NCBI GenBank assembly: GCA_012064385.1 | Contig: QRDG01000131.1 | Span: 694,459-758,458 of the forward strand | DNA: 64,000 bases | Source of the DNA: Puccinellia tenuiflora | Taxonomy: Eukaryota; Streptophyta; Magnoliopsida; Poales; Poaceae | Reading direction: 5' to 3' | In this document: positions 21,719 through 32,517 of the stretch, piece after piece | Layout of the letters: each line of letters begins with the position of its first letter | Position numbering within the stretch: position 1 is the first letter of the stretch | The notes under the pieces: generated by a model | Told to the model about the DNA's origin: nothing | The model's database searches: none | Seen by the model: the letters and a program-made list of their open reading frames with translations, nothing else | Program-made: the position numbers and the translations under genes

Positions 21719-22405
21719 TGTTGGGTAGACGAACCCCAGATACCCCAAGAAAGCCAAATCCACCAAAGAACTCATGCCGGCCGGTTCAAGGCGGACCCGA
21801 TGATCCGGCTTGAAGGCATCTTCGACCACCCGGCTTGGAGCAGCCAGACCAACCCGCCGACCGGTCCGTACTGGTGGGCCAGCTTCACACAATCGCCATA
21901 GGTGAACCGTGCCCCCTGTCGGGCGTTATGCCTACTGCACAATGATGAACCAGCCCAAGCCGGCCTTATACTGTAGCGATGTCATAGGGGTAAACTTGTA
22001 ACTTCCCTGTAACCCAAAACCCTAGCCTGCTGCCTATATAAAGCAGGCCAGGGTCCCCTGAAACGGGGAACGAGAGAGAGACAGATACGCACGGTCATGC
22101 TACACAGAGCCTCCCCCACGTTCACGATCACAGTCATCTTCCACCTCCAGCCGGCCCAGTAGTTCAAGCCGGCTCCACCCCGAAACAGCTCTAGGAGCGT
22201 CACTTGTAGCCCGATTTCATGATCTAAGCAATACGAATCCAGAAGAGCAGGACGTAGGGGTGTTACCTCACCACGAGGGCCCTGAACCTGGGTACATCGC
22301 GTGTGTTTGCGTGCTTGCTACCCAATCCCGCGCGAGCGCCATCGTTGCCTTGTCCCACACTTCTTTTCCATCTTTGATGGATATGTCGTTGAAGCCACCA
22401 CGACA
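21719..22405 (+). repeat. Element A 5' LTR
   Basis: A 687 bp LTR from TGTTGGGTAGACG to CCACCACGACA, with CCTATATAAAGC as likely TATA (about 22032-22043). It is preceded by the target duplication GCGAG and followed by the primer-binding site. Confidence 0.92.
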
Positions 22406-22406
22406 T

Positions 22407-22424
22407 TTGGCGCCCACCGTGGGG
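22407..22424 (+). other. Element A primer-binding site
   Basis: TTGGCGCCCACCGTGGGG follows the 5' LTR after one base. It shares the TTGGCGCC start with elements B and E. Confidence 0.75.
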
Positions 22425-22529
22425 CTCGCGACGAGCGGGATCACGTTCTGCGCGGGATCCCGGACCGTAGATGATCGGCTAGTCGTCTCCGGCCTCGTGC
22501 TCTCCATCGGCTCCATCGGGTGCGTCCTC

Positions 22530-24082
22530 GACAACACCAGGAGCTTCGCCGATGTGGGCTTCACCAGCGGAGGCACCGTCGTCACCTTCGGCGACTTCCA
22601 CGTCTACGTCGCCGTTGCCGCCAAGGAGTACCCAGAGGAGGTCTACTCGTGCTTGGCTCCTTCGGTCTTCGACACCAGCATCTGAGACAGCGGCTCCACC
22701 TTCGTCTACCTCAGCTCCGGCGACGCGGACTGCGACGATGCCAAGCTCAACGTCTACGCCGAGGTGCACATGGTCGAGCACGTGGTGGCATCTCCACAAC
22801 TGTTCACGAAGCCGGAGAACCCTCTCGCTTCCAGCGCAACCTCGAAGCTGACTTCGAGTTGCTGAGCACCCCCATCGCGCCGGGTGCGGATCCAGCCAAG
22901 GTGGCGACTGATCTCGAGAGGATGCGTCAACAGATATACGACAAGGCTCTCCACCTCGCATCGACACAGCGCCGACTCAACGCCACGATGCGCGAGTACA
23001 ACACCGCCCACGGCTTCGAGCCAGCAAGGGGCAACACGGAGAAGCTGAATGAAGTTAGGCGCAAAGGAGGGGATCTCGGCGGTGCCCTGAACCGTGCTGG
23101 CCAGCCGCACGAGCATTCGGACATCGTCTTGCCCGAGTACAGCTGCCCGGTGCAAAACATGAAGGTTGCGGAGGCGGCAACAGCAGAACTACCCCATCTT
23201 CAAGGCGAGGAGCTACGTCAACAAGCACGCCGGGTCCAAGAGCTCATCGCCACGGCCAACCGGCAGCAACGCGACACCGAGGCAACGGCGAGCCGGGAGC
23301 AACATGATCTGCCTCCAGGCTACGACGCGGCCGGCAAGTCCAAGCAGGGCGTCGAGGCGTCATCCACGAGCCGCGGCAGGGCGAAGGACAAGCAACCACG
23401 AGCTCATCGCGAAAGGAGCGCGAGTTCACATCCTCGTGATCACGGCCGCGATCCGGCTGGGCGACGTGAAGCCGGAGGACTGGCTCGCCGACTACGTCAC
23501 GGCGGTCAACATCGCAGGCGGCAACAAGCGGGTGGCCGTACGCTACGTGCCTCTCATGCTCCAGGGATCGGCTCGGACTTGGCTGAACAGCCTTCCGGCT
23601 GAAAGCGTCAACAGCTGGCTGGATTTCGAGGAGGTGTTCAATCGCAACTTCACCGGCACCTACTTGCGCCCCGGCAACGCACAGCTGCTCGTGTTGTGCA
23701 AGCAGAAGGAAGGCGAGTCGGACCGTGCTTACCTCACCCGGTGGACCAGCTTACGCAATTCCTGCGAAGGGATCCTAGAGCTCCAAGCCGTCCAGTACTT
23801 CGTCCAAGGCTGCCGGGATCAGACTCTACTCAAGCATAGGCTCCTGAGGAAAAGTCCAAAGACCATGGCGGAGCTCATGGCAATCGCCGACGAGTACGCC
23901 ACCACCGACGCGGGCATGACCAACCCGATCCGACTCGACGAAGCCGGAAGGATCATCACGGCAGAGCCGGCTGCACGCCGCAGCCGGATGGAGAACCAGG
24001 AGGGAGGAAGATCAACCCGGCGCGACTCCGACACATCCATCAAATGCAAGCTAACGGACGACCGCATCGAATCCAAGGTCGT
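22530..24082 (+). pseudogene. Element A gag, first part (broken by element B)
   Basis: The N-terminal part (about 22790-23430) is a charged, Gln-rich region. The capsid core then appears in another frame from about 23400: KPEDWLADYVTAVNIAGGN, VAVRYVPLMLQGSARTWLNS, FNRNFTGTYLRPG and LTRWTSLRNSCEGI, ending in MAELMAIADEYATTDAGM. This is the Tat-lineage gag core. Frame breaks occur near 22683 (TGA) and about 23410. The reading is cut at 24082 by element B and resumes at 37674. Confidence 0.85.
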
Positions 24083-24545
24083 TGTCATGGGGTTACTCTT
24101 TGACTACCCCACGGTGGTGATACCTGGGTCACGCCATGCCCATCAACCCTATGGCGAGGGTCCAAGGAAGGCCCAAGAAGGACGACGTGCAGCCCAAGGT
24201 AGTCGACGTTAGGTCATCAGCCTTGATCGTCCTGTAAGTACCATCGGTGCCGTTCACCCGAGACCCAGCCTATCATATAAAGGCTGGGAGGGTCCCTCGT
24301 CTAGGGTAACTGAATTTCCACTCGTAGCCGCCATCTCAAACCCTAGCGAGATTGCCATCTCGCCATTGTAGCCACGCACAACCTCAATATCAGACAAGCA
24401 GGAAGTAGGGTGTTATCCTCCGGGAGCCTGAACCTGGGTAAAACCTCGCCTGTTAGCCGTCGTGACCACCAGCGCTCATCTCTCTCTCCCCCTCAATCAA
24501 CCCGGGGTGCTCAACCCAGGGATTTGCCGAGCCCTAACCTCGTCA
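24083..24545 (+). repeat. Element B 5' LTR
   Basis: 463 bp, TGTCATGGGG...CCTCGTCA. TATA-like CATATAAAGG lies at about 24274-24283. Target duplication GTCGT stands just before it. Confidence 0.95.
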
Positions 24546-24546
24546 A

Positions 24547-24565
24547 TTGGCGCCGTCTGTGGGAA
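24547..24565 (+). other. Element B primer-binding site
   Basis: TTGGCGCCGTCTGTGGGAA one base after the 5' LTR, in the normal place for a tRNA primer site. Confidence 0.8.
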
Positions 24566-24583
24566 AGAACGAGCGTTGGAACC

Positions 24584-27450
24584 ATGGTCGCTCCGGCTCC
24601 ATCAACCTTGAAGACCGACGCCTGCACCAGGGAGCCAGTCCGGTCCAGCTCCCTCGAGTACGTCAGCCACCCGCCGGCTCATCGCTCGGCGTACGCTGAA
24701 CTGAGTGAAGGTACGTGGATCACCTTTGGTACCATGCGTTACCTCATAAACAGCTACGGAACACTCCGATCTACGGTGGCCGCGCTACGCGCGGAGACGA
24801 CACCCGCGTCTGCATCGACTACGTCGACCATGCCTTCACCTGCCGTGGAGATCGCATCTGCTGCGAATGCAGCGATCGCGTCTTCGACTGCCGCGAAGAT
24901 CGCATCTGCTACGACTACAACGACCGCGTCATCACCTGCCGTGATCGCATCTACCGCGACTACGGCGATCGCGTCTTCGACTGCCGCGAAGATCGCACCC
25001 GCCTCGACTGCACCAACGGCCCCCATGGCAAAAATCGCGCCCAACGCGAACACGACACCCGCACCTCCGGCTGCCAAGGAGATCGCATCGGCGGTGACCC
25101 CTGCGCGGATCAAGTCTACTCCGACTACCTTGGTCGCGTCGCGGGCAAGGCCAAGATCTACATCGACTCCGACTACGTCGGCCACGCCTTCGCATCGCGA
25201 GATCATCCGCAAGCCAACCGCACCCGCGTCGACGACAGCGACTCCATTCCTCGCATCCGCGGTGAAGGCCGCGAAATTCCACGGAAAGAACCTCAACGGC
25301 AACTGTGGTACCCACCATGTTGGAGCCATTTTCGACTCCGAGCACGGCTCGGATGAAGGAAGCAGCAGTGGAAGCATCAGCCCCACTTCCCGGGTTTACC
25401 CCGCACAAGTCTACATGACCGGCCCGGCGCGGGCCAACGGCGACGAACCCGCATATCCACTGGAGGTGGTCATGCCGGATCAGACACGGCTCACCATCAC
25501 CCGCGACATGGCAATCAGAGCCCTGAAGCACATCAAGGAGGGCACATACCCCCCACCAGACGCACCCCGAGAGGACCTTTTGGCGGTCCAGTATCTGATG
25601 TGGAAAGAAGGCGAACGACTCCGCGCAGAGAAGACCGAGCTGCTCCGACGCAAGGAGGAAGCCGACGCGGCGAGTGCCAGGAGGGCCGCGTATTCATTCA
25701 CTGCTGCCTCGACAGAGGTCTCACAAGGAGCAAGGCGCCACAGGCCCCGCGTGCCCCAGATGACAGAGGCCGAACGCGCCGGAATTACCCGCAACCTCGA
25801 GTCGTCATACATGACTGAAGATTCGGACGGGATACCCGTCCCCAAGACACCCAGAGCTGCCCTCATGGCAGTCGAAACATACCTGCGACTAACGCAGCCG
25901 CCTGAGGGTGACGCCCGCGCTCTACTCCACAAGCAACAGATCATGTCCATCAAAGCAGTCGAAGAAGCTCTGGCGAACAAGGCGCCAACAGAAAGGGCGC
26001 AAGAGAATCGGGGTCGCCGCGACCGCGAACCCGCAGCGCTCGCAGGCCCAGCTCCAAGACAACCGCGACAGTGCAACGTCATCACGCAGAGGACGGTAGA
26101 TCGCAACCGCACCCAGCGGATTGTCAGCACACCCAATGCTGACGACCGCGACGATAGCGAATTCGAGCCACGCGGTGCCCCATGCTTCAGCTTCAACATC
26201 CGCGACACAAGAATGCCCAAGGGCTTCAAGCTCACGGCATAAGCGGTCAAGTACGACGGAAAGCAGGACCCGAGAGACTGGCTGGAGGACTACCTCATAG
26301 CCTGCAGTTGCCAGGGCGGTACTTCGACTACAGCCATGCAGTACATCCAGCTAATGCTCACAGGATCTGCACGCGGGTGGCTCAACACTCAACCCAAGGA
26401 CGCCTTCAGCACATGGGACGAGTTCGCAGATGCCTTCGTCAAGAGCTTCCTGGGGACATACTCAAGGCCGACAACTTTCGTCGAGCTCCAAGCGTGCAAA
26501 CAAGGACGGGACGAGCCGCTCCGGTCCTACATCCAGCGATGGACCCTGCTCCACAACACCATGCAAGCCACCTCGGAAGACCGGGTGATGGATGCTTTCA
26601 TGCACGGCGTCTATCGCCGCGACCTCCGCGAGGAATTTGGTAGGCTCCGGCCGAGAAACATGATAGACCTCATGAAGATAGCCAACCAGTGGGCAGACGG
26701 AGAGGACTCGGTCCGTGATACTCCACGAGACGAGGCCGTACCAAGCAACTGGCAGGAAGGACGCCAGAAGAAGAAGCCGCGTTACCATGGCAATGACTCA
26801 ATAGAGTTAGTAGCGGCGGGATTCGAAACCCCCCGCGAGAATGAAGCATACGACAGCAATCGCCAGTACAGTCAAAGGCAGTACAGTCGAAGCGACGACG
26901 ACCAGAGTCGCCAATACAGCCAAGGGCAATTCAACCGAAGCGGTGGCAGCACCTACCGTGGTGATGGGAGCCGCAAGCGAGAGTGGCAGAGGCGCACGCT
27001 GACTCCGGAGGAAGAGCTAGAGCAACCCTGCAAGCACCACATGTTCAGGAACCCAGAAACGGGCAAATGGGGATCCCGTCACCTATTGAAGGACTGCAAG
27101 AAGGCACGCAGGATATACCAGGCAATGCAGAAGATAGTCGCTCAGCCAGCCACGCAGTTGGCTCCCCAGGCAGCACCCGCAGCACAGCCAGTCGCGCAGT
27201 TAGCTCTCCAAGCAGCACCCGCACCTGCAGTCGCTAATCCAGCACAGGCAGCGGGAGTTTTTTATCCGCAGCAGCAGCCGCAGCAAGAAGCCCCTGACGC
27301 ATATCCAGCGGCACGCGGACAGCTCAACATGATACAGAAGGGGCGCCCTTCAAACAGGACACAGAAGATCATCACCCGCCAAGTCTACCAGGCCGTCACC
27401 TGTCCACCTGCAGTACCCGAATACCTGAGAGGGTCAGAGACACCGATCAC
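24584..27450 (+). pseudogene. Element B gag (one internal stop)
   Basis: I choose ATG 24584 (MVAPAPSTLK), the first after the primer site; the longer reading from 24410 starts inside the LTR. Residues ~60-250 are an Ala/Thr/Ser-rich region of imperfect repeats. Then follow an arginine-rich stretch and the capsid core (26243-26700: RDWLEDYLIACS, YIQLMLTGSARGWLN, VKSFLGTYSRPTTFVELQAC). A zinc finger CKHHMFRNPETGKWGSRHLL..C (C-x2-H-x13-H-x4-C) lies near 27030-27095. A TAA at 26240-26242 interrupts the frame just before the core; the frame is otherwise continuous into the protease. Confidence 0.85.
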
Positions 27451-28120
27451 GTTCTCCAGAGCAGATCATCCACCTGCGGTACCACGACCCGGGCACGCCG
27501 CTCTGGTAGTCGAAGCTCTTATCGGGGATTACACCTTGAAAAAGGTGTTCATGGACGGAGACAGCGGCATCAACATTATCTTCGCCGACACCCTCAGAAG
27601 AATGAACAGGCCAACAACAAACTTGGCGCCATCAGGGACCACCTTCCATGGCATAGTACCAGGGCAAGCAGTCACGCCCATGGGAGCAATCACACTCGAC
27701 GTCATCTTCGGCACACCCGACAACTTCCAGAGGGAGGCGATCGACTTCGAGGTAGTCGACTGGAAGTCGCAGTACCATGCGATACTCGGGCGCCCAACCT
27801 TTGCCAGATTCATGGCGATACCTCACTACGCCTATCTGATGCTCAAGATGCCTGTACCCAAGGGCGTCATCACGGTGCACGGCGACTTCGACCGCTCCAA
27901 CAGCTGCGACCGCGAGTTTAGCCAGATCTCTGAGTTCTTCGGAATGGAGGAGCACCTTGCGATAATGGCAGTCGACAACGACAAAACCATCTTCCCGCCA
28001 CGCAAGAAACCAGCCAAGGACTCTGCCTTCAACACAACTGACGACACAAGAACCCATCAAGTCCACCCGACGGACGCCAGCAAGACAGTCAAGGTGTCGG
28101 CAAGCCTGCCTATCGCATAG
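27451..28120 (+). pseudogene. Element B protease domain
   Basis: In frame with gag. The active-site segment is KKVFMDGDSGINIIFADTL (about 27541-27597), followed by FHGIVPGQAVTPMGAI and AILGRPTFARFMAIPHYAYL. The lineage motif is usually DGGSxIN; here the third position is Asp (GDSG), which may weaken it. The frame ends in TAG at 28118-28120, at the same aligned position as the TAG in element A, immediately before RT. Confidence 0.85.
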
Positions 28121-31100
28121 GAAGGCGCGCTCGTCGAGTTTCTACGTGAGAACTGGGAGATCTTTGCCTGGCAACCTTCTGACATGCCAGGCATACCCAG
28201 GGAACTCGCCGAGCACTCCTTACGTGTCCACAAGGACGCCAGACCCGTCAAGCAGACCATGCGACGCTTTTCGGGTCCCAAGCGAGACGCCATCAGCAAG
28301 GAGATCGATCGACTGCTCCACGCCAGATTCATCCGGGAAATCAAGGACTCGGACTGGGTAGCGAACCCGGTCCTGGTGGAGAAGAAGAAGACGAAGAAAC
28401 TCCGCATGTGCGTCGACTTCACTGCCATTAACAAGTGCTGCCCCAAGGACCACTTCCCGCTTCCGCGGATAGACCAGATCATCGACTCGACTGCAGGCTG
28501 CGCGCGCCTATCCTTCCTGGACGCCTACTCCGGGTACCAGCAGATAAGGATGAAAGTCGAAGATGAAGAGAACACTGCATTTATCACACCCCATGGTGTG
28601 TTCTGCTACCAAATGATGCCCTTCGGGTTGAAGAACGCTGGAGCCACATACCAGCGCACGATACAAGCTTGCCTAAAGGAGCTAATAGGAAAGATCGTAC
28701 AAGTCTACGTCGACGACATAGTCATCACTACTCGAACGGAGGACAGTTTAATTGCTGACCTCCGCAGAGTCTTCGCCGCACTCAACGAGTATCAGATCAA
28801 GCTGAATCCGGACAAGTGTGTTTTCGGCGTGCCAGCCGGAGAACTGCTCGGGTACCTCGTCTCTGCAAGAGGAATCGAAGCCAACCCTGAGAAGGTGCAA
28901 AACATACTCGCAATGCCAGCACCGACCAAGCTTCATGAAGTGCAACGCCTGGCCGGCCGAGTCGCAGCTCTTAGCCGGTTCATTAGTAAGTTGGGAGAAA
29001 AGGCCCTGCCTTTCTACCAACTGATGAAAAAGACGGATAAATTCGAGTGGACAGACGAAGCGCAAGACGCGTTCGACAAGCTCAAGAAAACCCTCACGAC
29101 TCCTCCAGTACTAGTGGCGCCACTGGAGAACGAGCCGCTGTACCTCTACGTGTCAGCCACGAACAGAGTAGTCAGCACAGTACTCGTCGTCGAACGAGGA
29201 GAAGAAGGGCACAGCCACCCTGTCCAGCGACCTGTCTACTTTCTTAGCGAGGTGCTAACCCTCTCCAAGCAGCGATACCCGCATTACCAGAAGCTAGCGT
29301 ACGGAGTCTTCATGACATCAAGGAAGGTCGTCCACTACTTCTCCGAGCACACCATCACGGTGGTAAGCTCCTCTGGGCTCTCCGACATCCTCACCAACCA
29401 AGCCGCGACAGGACGAGTCGCCAAGTGGGTCGTCGAGCTAGGACCCTGGGGGCTGAAGTATGCGCACCCGAAGGCAATCAAGGCCCAGGTTCTTCCAGAA
29501 TTTACCACAGAGTGGATAGAGGCCCAACTACCAGATGTACCCGATTTGTCCAACGCTTGGACAATGTACTTCGACGGGTCCAAGAAGTTCAGATCAGCAG
29601 GGGTGGGAGTCGTCCTCATCTCACCCAAAGGCGACAAACTGAAGTATGTACTGCAAATGGACTTCCCAACACCCTCCAACAACGAGGCAGAGTATGAAGC
29701 CCTAATCCACGGCATGCGGATGGCCAAGAACTGCGGCGCCACTCACCTCATGATCTACGGAGACTCCTACCTTGTCGTGCAGCAAACCATGAAGCAATGT
29801 GACGCCATCGCCGACAACATGATAGCCTACAGGGACCTATACAACCAGTTGGAAGGCACCTTCGACGGCTGCGAGCTGCGGCACATCGGCCGCGAGAGCA
29901 ACGAGGAAGCCGACATCCTCGCCAACCTAGGCTCAGACAAAGCACCGGTGCCACCCGGAGTCTTCCTCGAGTGCATCAAGCAACGCTCCATCAAGCTCCG
30001 GCCTGCGCCGGGACCCTCTACACCGGCAACGAGCACCGCCAACCCGCCAAGCACGGAGACGGAACCCATGGAGGTAATGCTGGTCGAACCCACATGGACA
30101 AGCCCATACCTGGCCTACATACTGCATCAGAAGGTGCCAGCGAACCCAGTCGAAGCCAAGCGCGTCGTCCGCCGCTCCAAGGGCTTCACCATCATCAACG
30201 GGGAACTCTACAAGCGAAGCATCTCAGGAGTCCTCCAAAGGTGCATCGACCCAGTCGACGGTCAAGCCATATTACTCGAGATCCACGCCGGCATCTGCGG
30301 ACACCACGCCAGCAGTCGAGCCTTGGTGGCCAAAGCCCTACGAGCAGGGTTCTACTGGCCCACCGCAATGCAAGACGCAGAAGAACTCGTGAGGAAGTGC
30401 ATCGGCTGCCAGGAGTTCGCCAACAAGCCGCACGCACCAGCATCAGCGCTGAAGACCATACCACTCGCATGGCCCTTCGCTCAATGGGGGCTCGACATGG
30501 TGGGTCCACTCAAGAAGTCTTCTCCGGGCGGACACACTCATCTCCTGGTAGCAGTCGATAAGTTCACGAAGTGGATCGAAGCAGCACCGATCACAAGTTC
30601 GACTGCCTCCTCAGCAGTTAACTTCATCAGGTCGATCATCTTCAGGTTCGGCGTGCCACACAGCATCATCACTGACAACGGCTCGAACTTCACAGCCGAA
30701 GAATTCAAGGACTTCTGCTCTGACCAAGGCATCAAGCTCAACTACGCGTCTGTCTCGCACCCGCAATCCAACGGACAAGTCGAGAAAGCCAATGGCCTAG
30801 TCTGCAAGGGCGTAAAGAGGCGCCTGCGAGTGCCACTGAGGCGCGCCGCAGGTGCTTGGGTGGAAGAACTGCCATCTGTGCTGTGGAGTCTGCGCACCAC
30901 GCCAAACAGATCTACCCAGTACACGCCATTCTTCATGGTGTACGGCGCCGAAGCAGTCCTGCCATGCGACATCAAGTTCGACGCTCCCCGGGTGGTGGCC
31001 TACGACGAGTCTGATGCAGAGGAAGCACTCGAGGATGACATGGACACCCTGGACGAAGCGCGCGACATCGCCCTCACCCGCACAGCCGTATATCAACAAG

Positions 31101-31330
31101 ACCTACGCAACTATCACGGGCGGCGACTGCGGCCCAGAGCGTTCGTCCCTGGTGATCTCGTCCTCCGTCTCAAGCAGAAGAAGGTGCACAAACTTGCCTC
31201 CCCGTGGGAGGGTCCATACATCGTGACAGAGGCAATCGGCGGCGGAGCTTACCGCCTGAAGGACTCGAAGACAGGGGCAGTCTGCAGCAACCCGTGGAAC
31301 GTCGCGCAACTGCGCCGCTTCTACGCCTGA
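28121..31330 (+). CDS. Element B pol: RT, RNase H, archaeal-type RNase H, integrase
   Basis: The frame is open from the TAG at 28118 to TGA 31328; the first Met is at 28184 (numbering below). RT includes LSFLDAYSGYQQI, MPFGLKNAGATYQR and the catalytic YVDD (28706-28717, residues 175-178). The first RNase H (about 310-400) has SATNRVV where TDAS is expected, so its catalytic Asp is lost. A second RNase H (about 460-590) keeps all four acids: MYFDGSK (Asp464), NEAEYEAL, YGDSYLVVQQ and NEEADILAN. Integrase has an HHCC finger (H..HHASS...CIGCQ) and D771, D831, E867, an exact D,D(35)E. It would need readthrough, splicing or a frame device to be made with Gag. Confidence 0.93.
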   Translation, partial: EGALVEFLRENWEIFAWQPSDMPGIPRELAEHSLRVHKDARPVKQTMRRFSGPKRDAISKEIDRLLHARFIREIKDSDWVANPVLVEKKKTKKLRMCVDFTAINKCCPKDHFPLPRIDQIIDSTAGCARLSFLDAYSGYQQIRMKVEDEENTAFITPHGVFCYQMMPFGLKNAGATYQRTIQACLKELIGKIVQVYVDDIVITTRTEDSLIADLRRVFAALNEYQIKLNPDKCVFGVPAGELLGYLVSARGIEANPEKVQNILAMPAPTKLHEVQRLAGRVAALSRFISKLGEKALPFYQLMKKTDKFEWTDEAQDAFDKLKKTLTTPPVLVAPLENEPLYLYVSATNRVVSTVLVVERGEEGHSHPVQRPVYFLSEVLTLSKQRYPHYQKLAYGVFMTSRKVVHYFSEHTITVVSSSGLSDILTNQAATGRVAKWVVELGPWGLKYAHPKAIKAQVLPEFTTEWIEAQLPDVPDLSNAWTMYFDGSKKFRSAGVGVVLISPKGDKLKYVLQMDFPTPSNNEAEYEALIHGMRMAKNCGATHLMIYGDSYLVVQQTMKQCDAIADNMIAYRDLYNQLEGTFDGCELRHIGRESNEEADILANLGSDKAPVPPGVFLECIKQRSIKLRPAPGPSTPATSTANPPSTETEPMEVMLVEPTWTSPYLAYILHQKVPANPVEAKRVVRRSKGFTIINGELYKRSISGVLQRCIDPVDGQAILLEIHAGICGHHASSRALVAKALRAGFYWPTAMQDAEELVRKCIGCQEFANKPHAPASALKTIPLAWPFAQWGLDMVGPLKKSSPGGHTHLLVAVDKFTKWIEAAPITSSTASSAVNFIRSIIFRFGVPHSIITDNGSNFTAEEFKDFCSDQGIKLNYASVSHPQSNGQVEKANGLVCKGVKRRLRVPLRRAAGAWVEELPSVLWSLRTTPNRSTQYTPFFMVYGAEAVLPCDIKFDAPRVVAYDESDAEEALEDDMDTLDEARDIALTRTAVYQQDLRNYHGRRLRPRAFVPGDLVLRLKQKKVHKLASPWEGPYIVTEAIGGGAYRLKDSKTGAVCSNPWNVAQLRRFYA

Positions 31331-31500
31331 TTGACCCCAATGTATAACAGTACAATGTCAAGAAGCGGCAGGTTTCAGACGCACTCTTTCCCTCGCCAGG
31401 GTACCCGAGGGGACTGGAAGGGTTTTAATGAGGCGGCCTGCTCGCAAATATCAATAAAGTGATTTGAGGAACAAGCTCTCCCCTTTACTTTTGCCAGCAA
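31331..31500 (+). other. Element B post-pol spacer
   Basis: Noncoding sequence with a possible polyadenylation signal (AATAAAG near 31451). It leads into the minisatellite. Confidence 0.4.
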
Positions 31501-32390
31501 GCAACTTCAACCTAGGCCGCCACCCGAACCACTCGGGGGCCGCGCCATACAGGTCCAACCCTAAAAATCCTCGGCCGCCACCCGACGCACTCGGGGGCTG
31601 CGCCGTACAGGTCTAAGTCAACCTAGGCCGCCACCCGAACCACTCGGGGGCTGTGCCACACAGGTCTAACTCGAAAAATCCTCGACCGCCACCCGACGCA
31701 CTCGGGGGCTGCGCCGTACAGGTCTAAGTCAACCTAGGCCGCCACCCGAACCACTCGGGGGCTGTGCCACACAGGTCTAACTCGAAAAATCCTCGGCCGC
31801 CACCCGAACAACTCGGGGGCTGCGCCGCACAGGTCTAAGTCAACCTAGGCCGCCACCCGAACCACTCGGGGGCTGCGCCATACAGGTCCAACTCGAAAAT
31901 CCTCGGCCGCCACCCGAACCACTCGGGGGCTGCGCCGCACAGGTCTAAGTCAACCTAGGTCGCCACCCGATGCACTCGGGGGCTGCGCCGCACAGGTCTA
32001 ACACGAAAAATCCTCGGCCGCCACCCGAACCACTCGGGGGCTGCGCCGCACAGGTCTAAGTCAACCTAGGCCGCCACCCGAACCACTCGGGGGCTGCGCC
32101 ATACAGGTCCAACTCGAAAATCCTCGGCCGCCACCCGAACCACTCGGGGGCTGCGCCGCACAGGTCTAAGTCAACCTAGGTCGCCACCCGATGCACTCGG
32201 GGGCTGCGCCGCACAGGTCTAACACGAAAAACCTCGGCCGCACCCGAAAGCACTCGGGGGCTACGCCGCACAGGTCTAACACAAAAAGCCTCGGCCGCAC
32301 TCGAAGCACTCGGGGGCTGCGCCGCACAGGCCTGACTCGACGCACCCCGGCCGCACTCGACCCGCTCGGGGGCTGCGCCATACGGGTTTA
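31500..32390 (+). repeat. Element B minisatellite: about 16 units of ~57 bp
   Basis: Each unit contains CCACCCGA..CACTCGGGGG and CTGCGCC..ACAGGTC. Units alternate between two spacer types (AAGTCAACCTAGGCCG and CTCGAAAAATCCTCGGCCG), making a ~115-bp dimer. A ~230-bp four-unit block is repeated nearly unchanged (about 31861 and 32091). The core CACTCGGGGGCT(G/A)C matches the element's polypurine tract (CACTCGGGGGCTAC, 37192-37205). Confidence 0.92.
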
Positions 32391-32517
32391 CAGAAATCTA
32401 CAAGATACAATTTATTCACTCGGAGGCCACCACCACCTCGGCATACATACACTCATGCTCCCGCTTGGGAAAAATATCTCTTACAAACTAACGCTATACA
32501 ACAACAGTCTGGCATTC

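Noticed and set aside
20861..21892. 343-codon minus-strand Pro/Ser/Arg-rich open stretch
   Set aside because: It crosses from the H transposon centre into the element A LTR and has low-complexity composition; GC-rich DNA keeps several frames open here.
22520..23400. Arg-rich first half of the 360-codon plus-strand stretch at 22520 as a separate protein
   Set aside because: Only its middle part (about 22790-23430) is the gag N-terminal region; the first ~90 codons are an off-frame reading of leader sequence.
24410..24583. Gag start at the ATG at 24410
   Set aside because: It lies inside the 5' LTR before the primer-binding site; the ATG at 24584 is the first in the internal region.
24754..25531. 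Minus-strand open stretches of about 200 codons opposite element B gag
   Set aside because: Shadows of the repetitive gag N-terminus; no start context or domain.
31500..32390. CRISPR-like array of ~57-bp units
   Set aside because: Units and spacers are both repeated, the setting is a plant retrotransposon, and there are no cas genes.
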